Part shown: piece after piece, positions 15,161 through 23,094 of the stretch | Layout: the number at the start of each line of letters is the position of its first letter | How positions within the stretch are numbered: the first letter of the stretch is position 1 | NCBI GenBank assembly: GCA_964370775.1 | Contig: CAYJKT010000029.1 | Span: forward strand, 1 to 37,512 | DNA: 37,512 bases | Direction: 5' to 3' | DNA from: SIG603 sp964370775 | Lineage (GTDB): Bacteria; Bacillota; Clostridia; Oscillospirales; Acutalibacteraceae | Program-made: the position numbers and the translations under genes | Notes under the pieces: generated by a model | Databases searched by the model: none | What the model saw: the letters and a program-made list of their open reading frames with translations, nothing else | What the model was told of the DNA's origin: nothing

Positions 15161-15694
15161 TTAACCTTTGCAAAACTGCTCAACATAACTATTAATGGAA
15201 ATCTCGATAGTTTCTATAGCTTTTTCTTTACCACTAACAGCGTCAACTACAGTCTCTTTATTCTCTAAAGCTTTATATACTTCAAAGAAGTGAGACATTT
15301 CCTCGTTGATATGTTTAGGAAGTTGGCTTATGTCTGTGTATGAATTATATGTAGGGTCGTTAAAAGGTATCGCTATGATTTTTTCGTCAAACTTTCCGTT
15401 GTCTATCATGCTAATCATACCAATTGGGTAACAACGAACTAAGGTAAGTGGGTCTATTGTAACTGATGATATAATCAAAACGTCCAATGGGTCTAAGTCA
15501 TCACCATAAGTGCGAGGTATAAATCCATAGTTTGCAGGATAGTGAGTAGATGTGTGTAAAATTCTATCCAGTATAATAAAACCTGTTTCTTTGTCTAGCT
15601 CATATTTTTTCTTGCTACCTTTGCTAATCTCAACAACTGCTATAAAATCATTTGGTAAAATTCTTTTAGGGTTAATGTCGTGCCAAATATTCAT
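15161..15694 (-). CDS. ppa: Inorganic pyrophosphatase, family I
   Basis: A 177-residue soluble enzyme that hydrolyses pyrophosphate to phosphate and so drives biosynthetic reactions. Seen: KGSKKKYELDKETGFIILDR, HYPANYGFIPRTYGDDLDPLDVLII (broken here: the acidic DDLDPLD cluster binds catalytic metals), VRCYPIGMISMIDNGKFDEKIIAIP with the DNGKFDEK loop, and the ISQLPKHINEEMSHFFEVYKALE helix. The start at 15694 lies six bases after GGGAGGC (15701-15707); a TTG 15 bases upstream overlaps that ribosome site. Length matches the bacterial family. It is a single-gene unit with its own promoter and terminator. Confidence 0.96.
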   Translation of the reverse strand: MNIWHDINPKRILPNDFIAVVEISKGSKKKYELDKETGFIILDRILHTSTHYPANYGFIPRTYGDDLDPLDVLIISSVTIDPLTLVRCYPIGMISMIDNGKFDEKIIAIPFNDPTYNSYTDISQLPKHINEEMSHFFEVYKALENKETVVDAVSGKEKAIETIEISINSYVEQFCKG

Positions 15695-15724
15695 ATTTAT
15701 GCCTCCCAAATTTATATTAAGATA

Positions 15725-15753
15725 ATTATAGCACGTTATATCTAACTTCGCAA
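15725..15753 (-). promoter_or_regulatory. Promoter of ppa
   Basis: On the minus strand TTGCGA (15753-15748) and a consensus TATAAT (15730-15725) are 17 bp apart, ending 30 bases before the ATG at 15694. Confidence 0.8.
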
Positions 15754-15823
15754 GAATATATTTAATCTATTTGGGAAATACAACCTAATTTAATGCTTTT
15801 ATTTTGTGAATAACATAAAATTA

Positions 15824-15852
15824 TTGACATGATATGCGATTTATGGTATATT
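15824..15852 (+). promoter_or_regulatory. Promoter of the glmS ribozyme-glmS transcript
   Basis: A consensus TTGACA (15824-15829) and TATATT (15847-15852) have a 17-bp spacer. Predicted transcription starts near 15859, leaving about 90 bases of leader before the ribozyme cleavage site. Confidence 0.82.
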
Positions 15853-15932
15853 TAGGTTTGTGTATAAGAGAAAATACTAGTGCATACTATTATATGTGCT
15901 AAAACAGAATTACACAGATTGGAGGACAAAAA

Positions 15933-16109
15933 GAGCTTTAAAAAATAGCGCCAGCACCTGTATGCGGAACAGGTTGACGAGGAAAGAGTTTATCGAAAAT
16001 TCGGCGGATGACTCTAAGGTGATGCCCATCTATAGATTTCCTACAAAACTTATAGCAATATAAAAACAAAAAGGAAGTTAAGGCAAATAAAAAGATGAAA
16101 AAGCTCCTT
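15933..16109 (+). ncRNA. glmS self-cleaving ribozyme / riboswitch
   Basis: The conserved core is readable: the expected cleavage lies between A15947 and G15948 of TAGCGCCAGC; P1 is ACCTGT...ACAGGT; then GACGAGG, TTTATCGAAAATTCGGCGG and ATGACTCTAAGG, hallmarks of the double-pseudoknot core. Further helices can form between TGCC (16022-16025) and GGCA (16082-16085), and between TTTCCT and AGGAAG. The ribozyme uses glucosamine-6-phosphate as cofactor and cleaves the mRNA, lowering GlmS synthesis when its product is plentiful. The glmS gene follows at 16148. Outside the core, GAGCTTT (15933-15939) is complementary to AAAGCTC (16100-16106). Confidence 0.95.
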
Positions 16110-16147
16110 GTATTAATTATTATTATATTTAAAGGAGACAGACAATT

Positions 16148-17971
16148 ATGTGCGGAATAGTTGGCTACATTGGTAATCAAAATGCATTACCAATATTAAT
16201 CGATGGCTTATCAAAATTAGAATACAGAGGTTACGACAGTGCAGGGGTAGCAGTGTATGATAACGGTATTTTTGTTGAAAAAGCTAAAGGAAAACTAGTT
16301 AATCTAGAAAAAAAGCTTGAGGGTTTTCATAGACAATCACATATAGGAATTGGGCACACACGTTGGGCTACACATGGTGAGCCTACAGATGTAAATGCAC
16401 ATCCACACACAAACATGGAGTGCTCTATTGCGATAATCCACAATGGTATTATCGAAAACTATATGGAGATAGCGAAATTTTTAGTGGAAGACCACGGAGT
16501 AAGTCTGGTTTCAGAGACTGATACTGAGGTTGTAGCTCATTTAATAGACTACTATTACAAGGGCGATTTAATTGATGCTGTGTATCAAGCAACATCAAGA
16601 TTAAGAGGTGCGTATGCGCTAGGTGTTATCTGTAAAGATGACCCAGACAAACTGATTGCAGTAAGAAAAGACAGCCCACTGATTATTGGTGTTGGCGAAA
16701 ACGAGAACTTTATTGCGTCTGACGTACCGGCGATATTAAAATACACAAAAGACGTTATTTATCTTGAGAATGACGAATTTGCTGTGTTGACAAAAGAAAA
16801 AGTTGAGATTTTTGACAACTTTAGAACTCCTGTTAAAAGAGAAGTTTCTCATATAACATGGGACTTTGAAAGTGCAGAAAAAGGCGGTTTTGAGCACTTT
16901 ACTCTAAAAGAGATTTTCGAGCAACCAAGAGCGATTAAAGACACGATTGCTAGAAATGTTATAGACGGAAAAGTATCATTAGAAAATGTTAACTTTACAA
17001 AAGAAGACTTAGAGAATATTGACAATATTTATATTGTTGCTTGTGGAACAGCGTACCATGTTGGGTTAGTTGCTAAGTATATGTTCAGAGAATTTTGCAA
17101 GATTAATTCTAGTTGCGAAGTTGCTTCTGAGTTCAGATACTGCGACCCAATTATCACAGACAAAACATTAGTTATAGCAATCAGTCAATCTGGTGAGACA
17201 CTAGATACACTGCAAGCTATTAGAAAAGCAAAAGAAGAAGGCGCTAAAATTCTTTCAGTTGTGAACGTTGTAGGTTCTTCTATTACAAGAGACAGCGACA
17301 GCGTGTTCTATACAGCAGCAGGTCCTGAGATTGGTGTTGCTTCAACAAAAGTGTTTACAGCACAAATGACAGCGTTTTATCTGCTAGCTTTAGATTTTGC
17401 AAAAAAACTTGGTACTATGACAGACGAAAGAATTGCAGAAGTTTTAGTACAATTGCAAGGAGTACCTGAAAAAATAGAGAGTATTCTAGCAAGACAAGAT
17501 GAGATACAAAAAATTGCAGCATGGCAGTTTGATAATGAATCAGTTTTCTTTATTGGAAGAAACTTGGACGCAGAGATTTCGTTTGAAGCTAGTTTAAAAC
17601 TAAAAGAGATTTCATATATCAACTCTTTTGCGATTGCTGCTGGAGAGCTAAAACATGGAACAATAGCTTTGATAGAAAAAGATACTCTTGTGGTGGGAAT
17701 TGCAACACAAGACCATTTGTATGAGAAAATGCTTTCTAATATCAAAGAGGTTAAATCAAGAGGTGCACACGTTTTTGCGATAGTAAAAGAGGGTGCAGAG
17801 AATGTTGAAGAATTAAGCAGTGAAGTATTTTACATTCCACAAATCGACAATATTTTAACTCCAATTTTGAGCGTTGTACCGTGCCAATTATTTGCATATT
17901 ATGTAAGTGCAATGCGTGGTAACGATATAGACAAACCGAAGAACTTAGCAAAATCAGTTACAGTTGAATAA
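16148..17971 (+). CDS. glmS: Glutamine--fructose-6-phosphate aminotransferase
   Basis: A 607-residue enzyme that makes glucosamine-6-phosphate from fructose-6-phosphate and glutamine, the entry step to peptidoglycan amino sugars. The N-terminal nucleophile C2 is in MCGIVGYIG; the glutaminase domain (about 1-220) includes YRGYDSAG, GHTRWATHG and HNGIIENY. Two SIS isomerase domains follow, with CGTAYHVG, ISQSGETLDT and EVASEFRY, and the C-terminal tail DKPKNLAKSVTVE is the canonical ending. AAAGGAG (16131-16137) precedes the ATG. Expression is controlled by the glmS ribozyme in its leader. It is a single-gene unit closed by a terminator at 17980. Confidence 0.99.
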   Translation: MCGIVGYIGNQNALPILIDGLSKLEYRGYDSAGVAVYDNGIFVEKAKGKLVNLEKKLEGFHRQSHIGIGHTRWATHGEPTDVNAHPHTNMECSIAIIHNGIIENYMEIAKFLVEDHGVSLVSETDTEVVAHLIDYYYKGDLIDAVYQATSRLRGAYALGVICKDDPDKLIAVRKDSPLIIGVGENENFIASDVPAILKYTKDVIYLENDEFAVLTKEKVEIFDNFRTPVKREVSHITWDFESAEKGGFEHFTLKEIFEQPRAIKDTIARNVIDGKVSLENVNFTKEDLENIDNIYIVACGTAYHVGLVAKYMFREFCKINSSCEVASEFRYCDPIITDKTLVIAISQSGETLDTLQAIRKAKEEGAKILSVVNVVGSSITRDSDSVFYTAAGPEIGVASTKVFTAQMTAFYLLALDFAKKLGTMTDERIAEVLVQLQGVPEKIESILARQDEIQKIAAWQFDNESVFFIGRNLDAEISFEASLKLKEISYINSFAIAAGELKHGTIALIEKDTLVVGIATQDHLYEKMLSNIKEVKSRGAHVFAIVKEGAENVEELSSEVFYIPQIDNILTPILSVVPCQLFAYYVSAMRGNDIDKPKNLAKSVTVE

Positions 17972-17979
17972 TTAACAAT

Positions 17980-18016
17980 AAGGCTTGGTACCTATTTAGG
18001 TATCGAGCCTTAGTTT
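17980..18016 (+). terminator. Terminator of glmS
   Basis: AAGGCTTGGTACC and GGTATCGAGCCTT form a long stem with one mismatch and a G-T pair, followed by AGTTTTAT. The T run is short. Confidence 0.75.
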
Positions 18017-18085
18017 TATCCAAAAACATAAGTAAACTATTTAAAAAGTATATTTTGATGTATCTGGAGTAGAATGAGTACTAAA

Positions 18086-18140
18086 TCAACCAATGGTTGA
18101 CCACAATATCTTGACTTTTTGAGAAGAATTAAGATATTAT
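18086..18140 (+). promoter_or_regulatory. Promoter and candidate operator of the HTH-ABC operon
   Basis: TTGACT (18111-18116) and TATTAT (18135-18140) are 18 bp apart, 34 bases before the ATG. Ten bases upstream of the -35 is a perfect palindrome, TCAACCA-A-TGGTTGA (18086-18100). Because the first gene carries an XRE-type DNA-binding domain, this palindrome is a natural candidate for its own operator; that link is inference. Confidence 0.55.
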
Positions 18141-18174
18141 AGTAACAAGATTAGAAAACACTTAAGGAGAAAAC

Positions 18175-19137
18175 ATGGAAAATATATTTGTAGGAAAGAG
18201 AATTGCTGAGTTAAGAAAGTTAAAAGGTAGAACACAGTCTGATTTAGCAAATTATTTTAATATAAGCAAACAAGCAGTTTCAAAATGGGAAAATGGAATT
18301 TCAATGCCAGATGTATTACTGCTACCAAAATTAGCAGAGTATTTTGGAGTGGAGATAGATTATTTTTTTGACAAAGAAACAAACTCTTATGAAAAACAAT
18401 GTCTTAACAAAAGCAAAGTGGTTATATCTATTAAAGATTTAACCAAAGCTTATGAGAGAAAATCTAAGCCTATATTAGAGAATGTATCATTGGATATTTA
18501 TGACGGGATTACAACAGCTGTAATGGGTCCATCAGGCAGTGGAAAGACCACATTAGTTAATTGTATGTCTGGGTTAGAGTCCATTACTAGTGGCAGTGTG
18601 AAAGTTTTAGGTAAAGAGTTAAGAACATTAAAAGAGCCTAAATTAACAGATTTTAGAAGAAAAAACACTAGCTATATTTTTCAGCAATATAATTTAATTG
18701 ATGTTTTAAATGTTGCCGATAACATAAAACTTCCGTATAAAATGTCTGGCGAGAAAATTGATAAAAAAAGATTTGAAGAGTTACTTTATAAACTGGGATT
18801 ACAAGGAAAAGAGAAAATAATGCCGTCTAAAATGTCTGGTGGTCAACAACAAAGAGTTGCAATTGCTAGAGCGTTGCTTGGCAAAAACAAAATAATTTTT
18901 GCAGATGAACCTACTGGAGCACTCGACTTAACAACAGGTAATGAGGTGCTAGATTTGCTTCTTACAGCGTGTAAAGAGTTTGGTTCACCAGCCGTTATAA
19001 TAACACATGATAGTAATGTTGCGTCAAAATGTGACATTGTTCATTTTATGGCAGATGGTAAAATTGTTAAGACTATAGAACATGCTTCTGTAGAGGAGAT
19101 TTCAGCAATTATGGGAAGGCTAGGTGACTATGTTTAA
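18175..19137 (+). CDS. XRE-HTH / ABC transporter ATPase fusion
   Basis: A 320-residue protein joining two modules. Residues about 6-63 are an XRE-type helix-turn-helix (GKRIAELRKLKGRTQSDLA, ISKQAVSKWENGISMPD, LPKLAEYFGVEIDYFF). Residues about 82-310 are a complete LolD/MacB-type ATPase: Walker A GPSGSGKTT at 118-126, Q-loop Q170, signature SGGQQ from 221, Walker B IFADEP at 241-246 with E245, and H-loop H278. All catalytic residues are intact, so it should power export or substrate extraction with the permease encoded next. The frame is continuous across both modules, with no start candidate of comparable quality between them; AAGGAG (18164-18169) precedes the ATG. The fusion would allow transport state to affect transcription directly. 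No sensor kinase is adjacent. Confidence 0.9.
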   Translation: MENIFVGKRIAELRKLKGRTQSDLANYFNISKQAVSKWENGISMPDVLLLPKLAEYFGVEIDYFFDKETNSYEKQCLNKSKVVISIKDLTKAYERKSKPILENVSLDIYDGITTAVMGPSGSGKTTLVNCMSGLESITSGSVKVLGKELRTLKEPKLTDFRRKNTSYIFQQYNLIDVLNVADNIKLPYKMSGEKIDKKRFEELLYKLGLQGKEKIMPSKMSGGQQQRVAIARALLGKNKIIFADEPTGALDLTTGNEVLDLLLTACKEFGSPAVIITHDSNVASKCDIVHFMADGKIVKTIEHASVEEISAIMGRLGDYV

Positions 19138-21520
19138 GCTGTTGTTTGCTGACATGCGTAAAAATTTAAAGCTGTTTTTCGGAACATTTATAGCCGTAGT
19201 GGTTGCTACTGCTATAATTACTGCATGCTTGAATTTAGTTTTTTCCTCTACTGCTGACTTTAGTAATGGGTATAGGTTTTCTAATGTGGATTTAGTGCTT
19301 ATTGCTAATCAAGACATTATAGTGGAAACAGTTGATGATAGCGGTGATATTGAGACGGAGAGAGAAGAATTAAGTGGTAGAAAAGCTATAACTGACGAGC
19401 GACTTAATGAGTTGAAAACACGATATAATATTATTGAAGATTACACTTTTTATATAAAGCCTAAAAATATAGTTAGTGAAAAAATCGCAGGTCATAATAT
19501 TTCAGCTATTAATTTAACAGGCTTTTCACTGAGTGGAACTGTTCCTAGTGATAATCAAATTGTAATTGACGAAAATTTAGCTGAAAGAAATTCCCTTAAA
19601 ATTGGAGATAGTATCTCTATTAACACAAACTCTGCTTTAGATGATTTCGAGATAAGTGGGGTGGTGTCTAGTACAGGAAAAGAAGACTATAGCGTGCAAA
19701 ATTACATCTTTTTTAGTGACGATGTGGCAAAAGAAAATGCTAACGGAGTTTTAAGCGTTGCAATAATTGATGAAAATGTAACAGAAAATGATTTTAATGA
19801 AGATGAATATGAAGTATTTGTAGGTGAGGACACAAATGAAGCTGAACTGTCCTATATGGTGTCTAATGATATGTCGCTCATGGTGATATTTATAACAATG
19901 GGTTCAGTGTGTTTAGTTATAAGCCTGTTTGTTATTAGTGGAACTATGCAGTTTTCTATAAAAAATAGATTTAGATTGCTGGCACAACTAAGGATAGTAG
20001 GGCTAAAAAAATCACAAATTAATCGTATTTTAACAGGGCAAACGCTGATAGTTTCGCTTTTTGCGTCGGTTTGTGGAGTCATTATCTCAATTCCACTTGC
20101 GAATGTTATAACTTATCTTTATTGTGATATGGGTATAATATCTAGTGGATTTACTGCTGATTTTAGCATTTTATGGAGTGGCGCAGTGGCACTTTTTATC
20201 ATTATTTTGTCTATGATAGTCACGGTTATTACTGCAAAAAAACCGTTATTGTTGCCTCCAGCAAGTGCTATAAAAAGTGAGGGAGAGGTACTGGGTAAAA
20301 CCTCTGTTTTAGTAATAATATTTGGTGTGATTTTTGTTTTAGGTGGAATAGCGATATTGATGTTTACACCTATGACACAGGGCTTGGGTATCGGAATGGT
20401 ATTTTGTGCTAGCACAGTTTTACTGGGTGGAGCTATCTGCTTAATGCCTATTGTTGTTAAGTTTATAAACATCATGCTTTCTGTAATAACAAAAAGTTTT
20501 TCAAAAAGCTTAGGCGGCGTTGCCTATGGTAACATAAATATGAAAGCTTCTAAATTTGCAGTAGCTGCTGTATCTATAGCAATTATGATGTCCATGGGTA
20601 GTGTAATGCTTTTAAGCAATGAGAGCTATATTGGCTCTTCTGCTAGAAATAACTATGATTTTGCTAGTGAATATCAGTATGTTACAAATGATAAACTGTA
20701 CCATGAAATCGCTGAGTTTCACGAAGTGTTTGCAGTGAAAAATACAAGCTTTTTAGTGAGACAAGGTGAGAATATAAATGATTATTCTGCTGTAGCAGTT
20801 TTAGGAGATACTCCTAAGGTGAGCATAACATCAAAAAAATTTGATGTTGATGATAAATACATTTGGGTAGCTGATACTTTGAAAGATGTTGAGGTTGGTG
20901 ATGTTGTAAATGTGAACCTAGAAAACGGAGAAGAAGCAGAGTTTGTAGTAGGTGGTAAGTTTGAACAAGCAGGTATTGCAGATGAAAATTATAGCTTTAT
21001 TGTAGATTATGATTATATAAAACATAGTTTGTATAGCGAGAATTTTTCTACAGTATACTCACAAGCGCAATTGTTTGAGGATAGCGTTTTAAACACTATG
21101 GAATATTACAAAAACTCGGTATCGTATGATATTCAATATGCAGCGTCGCTTTTGTTAGGATTTATAGGTTTGATACTTTCTGTGGTAGCTTTATTCAACA
21201 CTTTTTTTGTAATAATGTCAGTAAGAACGAGCGAATTTAATAAGCTGAAATTAGTAGGCGCTAAAAAAGGACAAATACTTAAAATGACAGTTACTGAAGT
21301 TTTGATTATAATAACAACTGGTATGATAATTGGATTTTTAGTTCTTGCCTCTTGTGTCGGCAGTTATTCACTTGCTAATGTAGGAGAATTTGACTTTATT
21401 GTTAATCCAACTATATTTTGGGGTATGATAGCTGTTACATTTGTGCTTGGTTTGATAGCAGGCATATTGCCATCAGTTTTAACAATTGGCAAACTAAAAA
21501 GACAATTTAGAGATGAATAA
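19130..21520 (+). CDS. FtsX/MacB-type ABC transporter permease
   Basis: A 796-residue permease with about ten membrane helices: one near 13-38, three at about 246-370, then 390-446, one at 473-493, and three C-terminal at about 680-783. Two extracellular domains lie between helix 1 and 2 (about 200 residues) and between helix 7 and 8 (about 180 residues). This is the duplicated FtsX layout (each half with an extracellular domain followed by three helices). The gene overlaps the ATPase gene by eight bases, implying translational coupling. ATG at 19130 is chosen over the in-frame GTG at 19124, as GGGAAGG (19113-19119) has better spacing to it. Such pairs handle antimicrobial peptides, lipids or lipoproteins; the substrate is unknown. 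Confidence 0.9.
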   Translation: MFKLLFADMRKNLKLFFGTFIAVVVATAIITACLNLVFSSTADFSNGYRFSNVDLVLIANQDIIVETVDDSGDIETEREELSGRKAITDERLNELKTRYNIIEDYTFYIKPKNIVSEKIAGHNISAINLTGFSLSGTVPSDNQIVIDENLAERNSLKIGDSISINTNSALDDFEISGVVSSTGKEDYSVQNYIFFSDDVAKENANGVLSVAIIDENVTENDFNEDEYEVFVGEDTNEAELSYMVSNDMSLMVIFITMGSVCLVISLFVISGTMQFSIKNRFRLLAQLRIVGLKKSQINRILTGQTLIVSLFASVCGVIISIPLANVITYLYCDMGIISSGFTADFSILWSGAVALFIIILSMIVTVITAKKPLLLPPASAIKSEGEVLGKTSVLVIIFGVIFVLGGIAILMFTPMTQGLGIGMVFCASTVLLGGAICLMPIVVKFINIMLSVITKSFSKSLGGVAYGNINMKASKFAVAAVSIAIMMSMGSVMLLSNESYIGSSARNNYDFASEYQYVTNDKLYHEIAEFHEVFAVKNTSFLVRQGENINDYSAVAVLGDTPKVSITSKKFDVDDKYIWVADTLKDVEVGDVVNVNLENGEEAEFVVGGKFEQAGIADENYSFIVDYDYIKHSLYSENFSTVYSQAQLFEDSVLNTMEYYKNSVSYDIQYAASLLLGFIGLILSVVALFNTFFVIMSVRTSEFNKLKLVGAKKGQILKMTVTEVLIIITTGMIIGFLVLASCVGSYSLANVGEFDFIVNPTIFWGMIAVTFVLGLIAGILPSVLTIGKLKRQFRDE

Positions 21521-21525
21521 GATAT

Positions 21526-21560
21526 AAAAATAGAGTGCTTTATTTTAGCATTCTATTTTT
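21526..21560 (+). terminator. Terminator of the HTH-ABC operon
   Basis: Fourteen-base arms, AAAAATAGAGTGCT and AGCATTCTATTTTT, pair with one G-T and a 7-base loop; the 3' arm itself ends in a T run. Confidence 0.82.
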
Positions 21561-21589
21561 AAAAGCACAATTTTATGAACAGTAAAGAC

Positions 21590-21616
21590 ATATATTTTTG
21601 CAAAAAAGCATAAAAT
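21590..21616 (+). promoter_or_regulatory. Candidate sporulation (sigma-E-like) promoter
   Basis: ATA (21590-21592), 16 bases, then CATAAAAT (21609-21616) matches the Bacillus sigma-E pattern ATA-N16-18-CATAnnnT. No TTGACA/TATAAT pair is obvious here. The gene downstream belongs to a sporulation-linked family. The match is short and the region AT-rich, so confidence is limited. Confidence 0.4.
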
Positions 21617-21633
21617 AAAACGAGGTGATTTAT

Positions 21634-21927
21634 ATGCTTTATATGTTAGAAAAGCTTAGAGATAAAGAGATTATTAGCATGGTAGATGGCGTGAGACTTG
21701 GGAATGTGTGTGATTTGGAAATAGACAGCGAGACAGGTCAGATAGCCTCTCTTATTATTTTTGGAGAACCAAAGTATTTTGGTTTTTTTGGTAGGGAAGA
21801 GGATATTATTATTCCGTTTGAAAATGTATCCGTAATTGGAGAAGATAGCATTTTGGTTGAATATACTAACACGAAAACTAGTAGGAAAAGTAGTGCGATA
21901 ATGAACAAACTATTTGACATTCGGTAA
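21634..21927 (+). CDS. YlmC/YmxH family sporulation protein (PRC-barrel)
   Basis: A 97-residue protein of one PRC-barrel-like domain. Family features: LEKLRDKEIISMVDGVRLGNVCDLEID (as consecutive pieces), the GQIASLIIFGEPKYFGFFGREEDIIIPFE core and VSVIGEDSILVE. Members are conserved in endospore formers and usually called YlmC/YmxH; the molecular role is not established. ATG at 21634 is chosen because GAGGTGAT (21622-21629) lies just upstream and overlaps the alternative GTG at 21625. A possible sigma-E promoter precedes it. The cysteine-rich gene at 21985 follows after 57 bases with no terminator between. Confidence 0.85.
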   Translation: MLYMLEKLRDKEIISMVDGVRLGNVCDLEIDSETGQIASLIIFGEPKYFGFFGREEDIIIPFENVSVIGEDSILVEYTNTKTSRKSSAIMNKLFDIR

Positions 21928-21984
21928 CATATTTGAAAAAAACACATAGAATGAAAAAGAGAAATTCATAAGGAGGTCATTTAG

Positions 21985-22782
21985 ATGCAAGATCTTGCTC
22001 AACAAAACGGTTGTTTTAAAGAAGCTGTGTGTATAGATGCTATGAGAATATATGACAGTTGTTCTGACAAAGATTGCATTGAGGATACAAGGGTACTGTT
22101 CACTAGAAATGTACAGGATCTTGTTGACTCTGCTACTAATGTTAGAATTAAGGATGTTAAAGTGTTATCGGTATTTGTGGATTTACAACCAATTCCGTTT
22201 AACAAAGGTTTTTATTCAGTTGATATGACTTTTTTCTTTGATGTTGGATTGGAACTATTTTCTTCTCCAGTTTGTACATCAAGAGATGTAAACGGTGTGT
22301 CTGTTTTCAATAAAAAGGTTATATTATATGGTAGTGAAGGAAATGTTAAAATATTTTCCTCTGATGATTGCGACAAATGTTGTGATAAATACCATGATAC
22401 TTGTTGCGAGGGTAGCGACGGTGCACCAAGAGCTACAGTTCAAGTGGCAGAGCCTATAGCTTTGTCGGCAAAGTTGTGTCAAGCAAATGCAAATTTCGGT
22501 TGTGGAGACAACTGCTGTCCTGTACCAGAGGGTATATGCTCTCGTTTTGGTGGAAATTTTGAGAGAGTTAGTTGCAAAAATGCTGTATATGTAACCATAG
22601 GCATGTTTATGATAGTACAGCTAATGCGCAATACTCAAATGTTAATTCCTGCTTACGATTTTTGTATACCTAATAAAGAATGTATTACTAGCAGTGATAA
22701 TCCGTGTGAAATATTCAAACAAATTGAGTTCCCAGTTGACGAGTTTTTCCCACCAAGTGCTGTAGATAGTAAATGCGATTAA
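21985..22782 (+). CDS. Cysteine-rich protein of unknown function, possibly spore-associated
   Basis: A 265-residue protein with 20 cysteines, including pairs at 132-133, 140-141 and 177-178, and a clustered zone at residues 129-185. There is no signal peptide or membrane helix. The N-terminal segment CFKEAVCIDAMRIYDSCSDKDCIEDTRV looks strongly conserved in style (I recall similar clostridial hypotheticals but cannot name a family). Beta-rich segments between (VLSVFVDLQPIPFNKGFYSVDMTFFFDV) resemble oligomer-forming domains. High cysteine content without export signal fits a structural protein cross-linked or metal-binding in the mother cell, such as a spore coat component, but this is inference from content and its sporulation-linked neighbour. 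AAGGAGG (21970-21976) precedes the ATG. Confidence 0.8.
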   Translation: MQDLAQQNGCFKEAVCIDAMRIYDSCSDKDCIEDTRVLFTRNVQDLVDSATNVRIKDVKVLSVFVDLQPIPFNKGFYSVDMTFFFDVGLELFSSPVCTSRDVNGVSVFNKKVILYGSEGNVKIFSSDDCDKCCDKYHDTCCEGSDGAPRATVQVAEPIALSAKLCQANANFGCGDNCCPVPEGICSRFGGNFERVSCKNAVYVTIGMFMIVQLMRNTQMLIPAYDFCIPNKECITSSDNPCEIFKQIEFPVDEFFPPSAVDSKCD

Positions 22783-22793
22783 GAACATAAAAA

Positions 22794-22828
22794 AGCGGCT
22801 ATCGTGGTGATTAACCATGATAGTCGCT
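22794..22828. terminator. Bidirectional terminator hairpin
   Basis: AGCGGCTATCGTGGT and ACCATGATAGTCGCT pair over 15 bases with two G-T pairs and a 5-base loop. It lies between the convergent genes at 21985 and 22840; on the minus strand it is followed by a T run. Confidence 0.82.
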
Positions 22829-22839
22829 GTTTAATTAAC

Positions 22840-22986
22840 TTAACTAAATAGAGTATACCAAAATTGAGGTAAATATGCCGTGCTAGAACTCCTTGTGGCA
22901 TACATAAAAGTGAATATAACAATAGCTACACCCACAATGATTGCTAAAGCAATTAAAATAACGGAAAATTTTGATACAGGTTTCAT
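22840..22986 (-). CDS. Small single-helix membrane protein, 48 residues
   Basis: A short gene encoding MKPVSKF, a hydrophobic helix (about residues 8-28, VILIALAIIVGVAIVIFTF) and a 20-residue tail ending in YLPQFWYTLFS. The case for a real gene is the strong AAGGAGG (22994-23000) seven bases before the ATG, the clean one-helix structure and a terminator right after the stop. A longer in-frame reading to 23040 would include that ribosome site and is not favoured. The family is unknown; the position beside a cysteine-rich, possibly spore-related gene and the XRE gene gives no clear role. Confidence 0.65.
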   Translation of the reverse strand: MKPVSKFSVILIALAIIVGVAIVIFTFMYATRSSSTAYLPQFWYTLFS

Positions 22987-23094
22987 GCATATTCCTCCTT
23001 TGTAAAGGGGTGGTGAGATGAAAATATCATCAATATACATATATTATACGCCGATATTATTAATAATTTGTATCACTTGTATGAAAAAATTAAT

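Noticed and set aside
15938..16180. An 80-codon minus-strand frame across the glmS leader
   Set aside because: The region is fully explained by the glmS ribozyme and the start of glmS.
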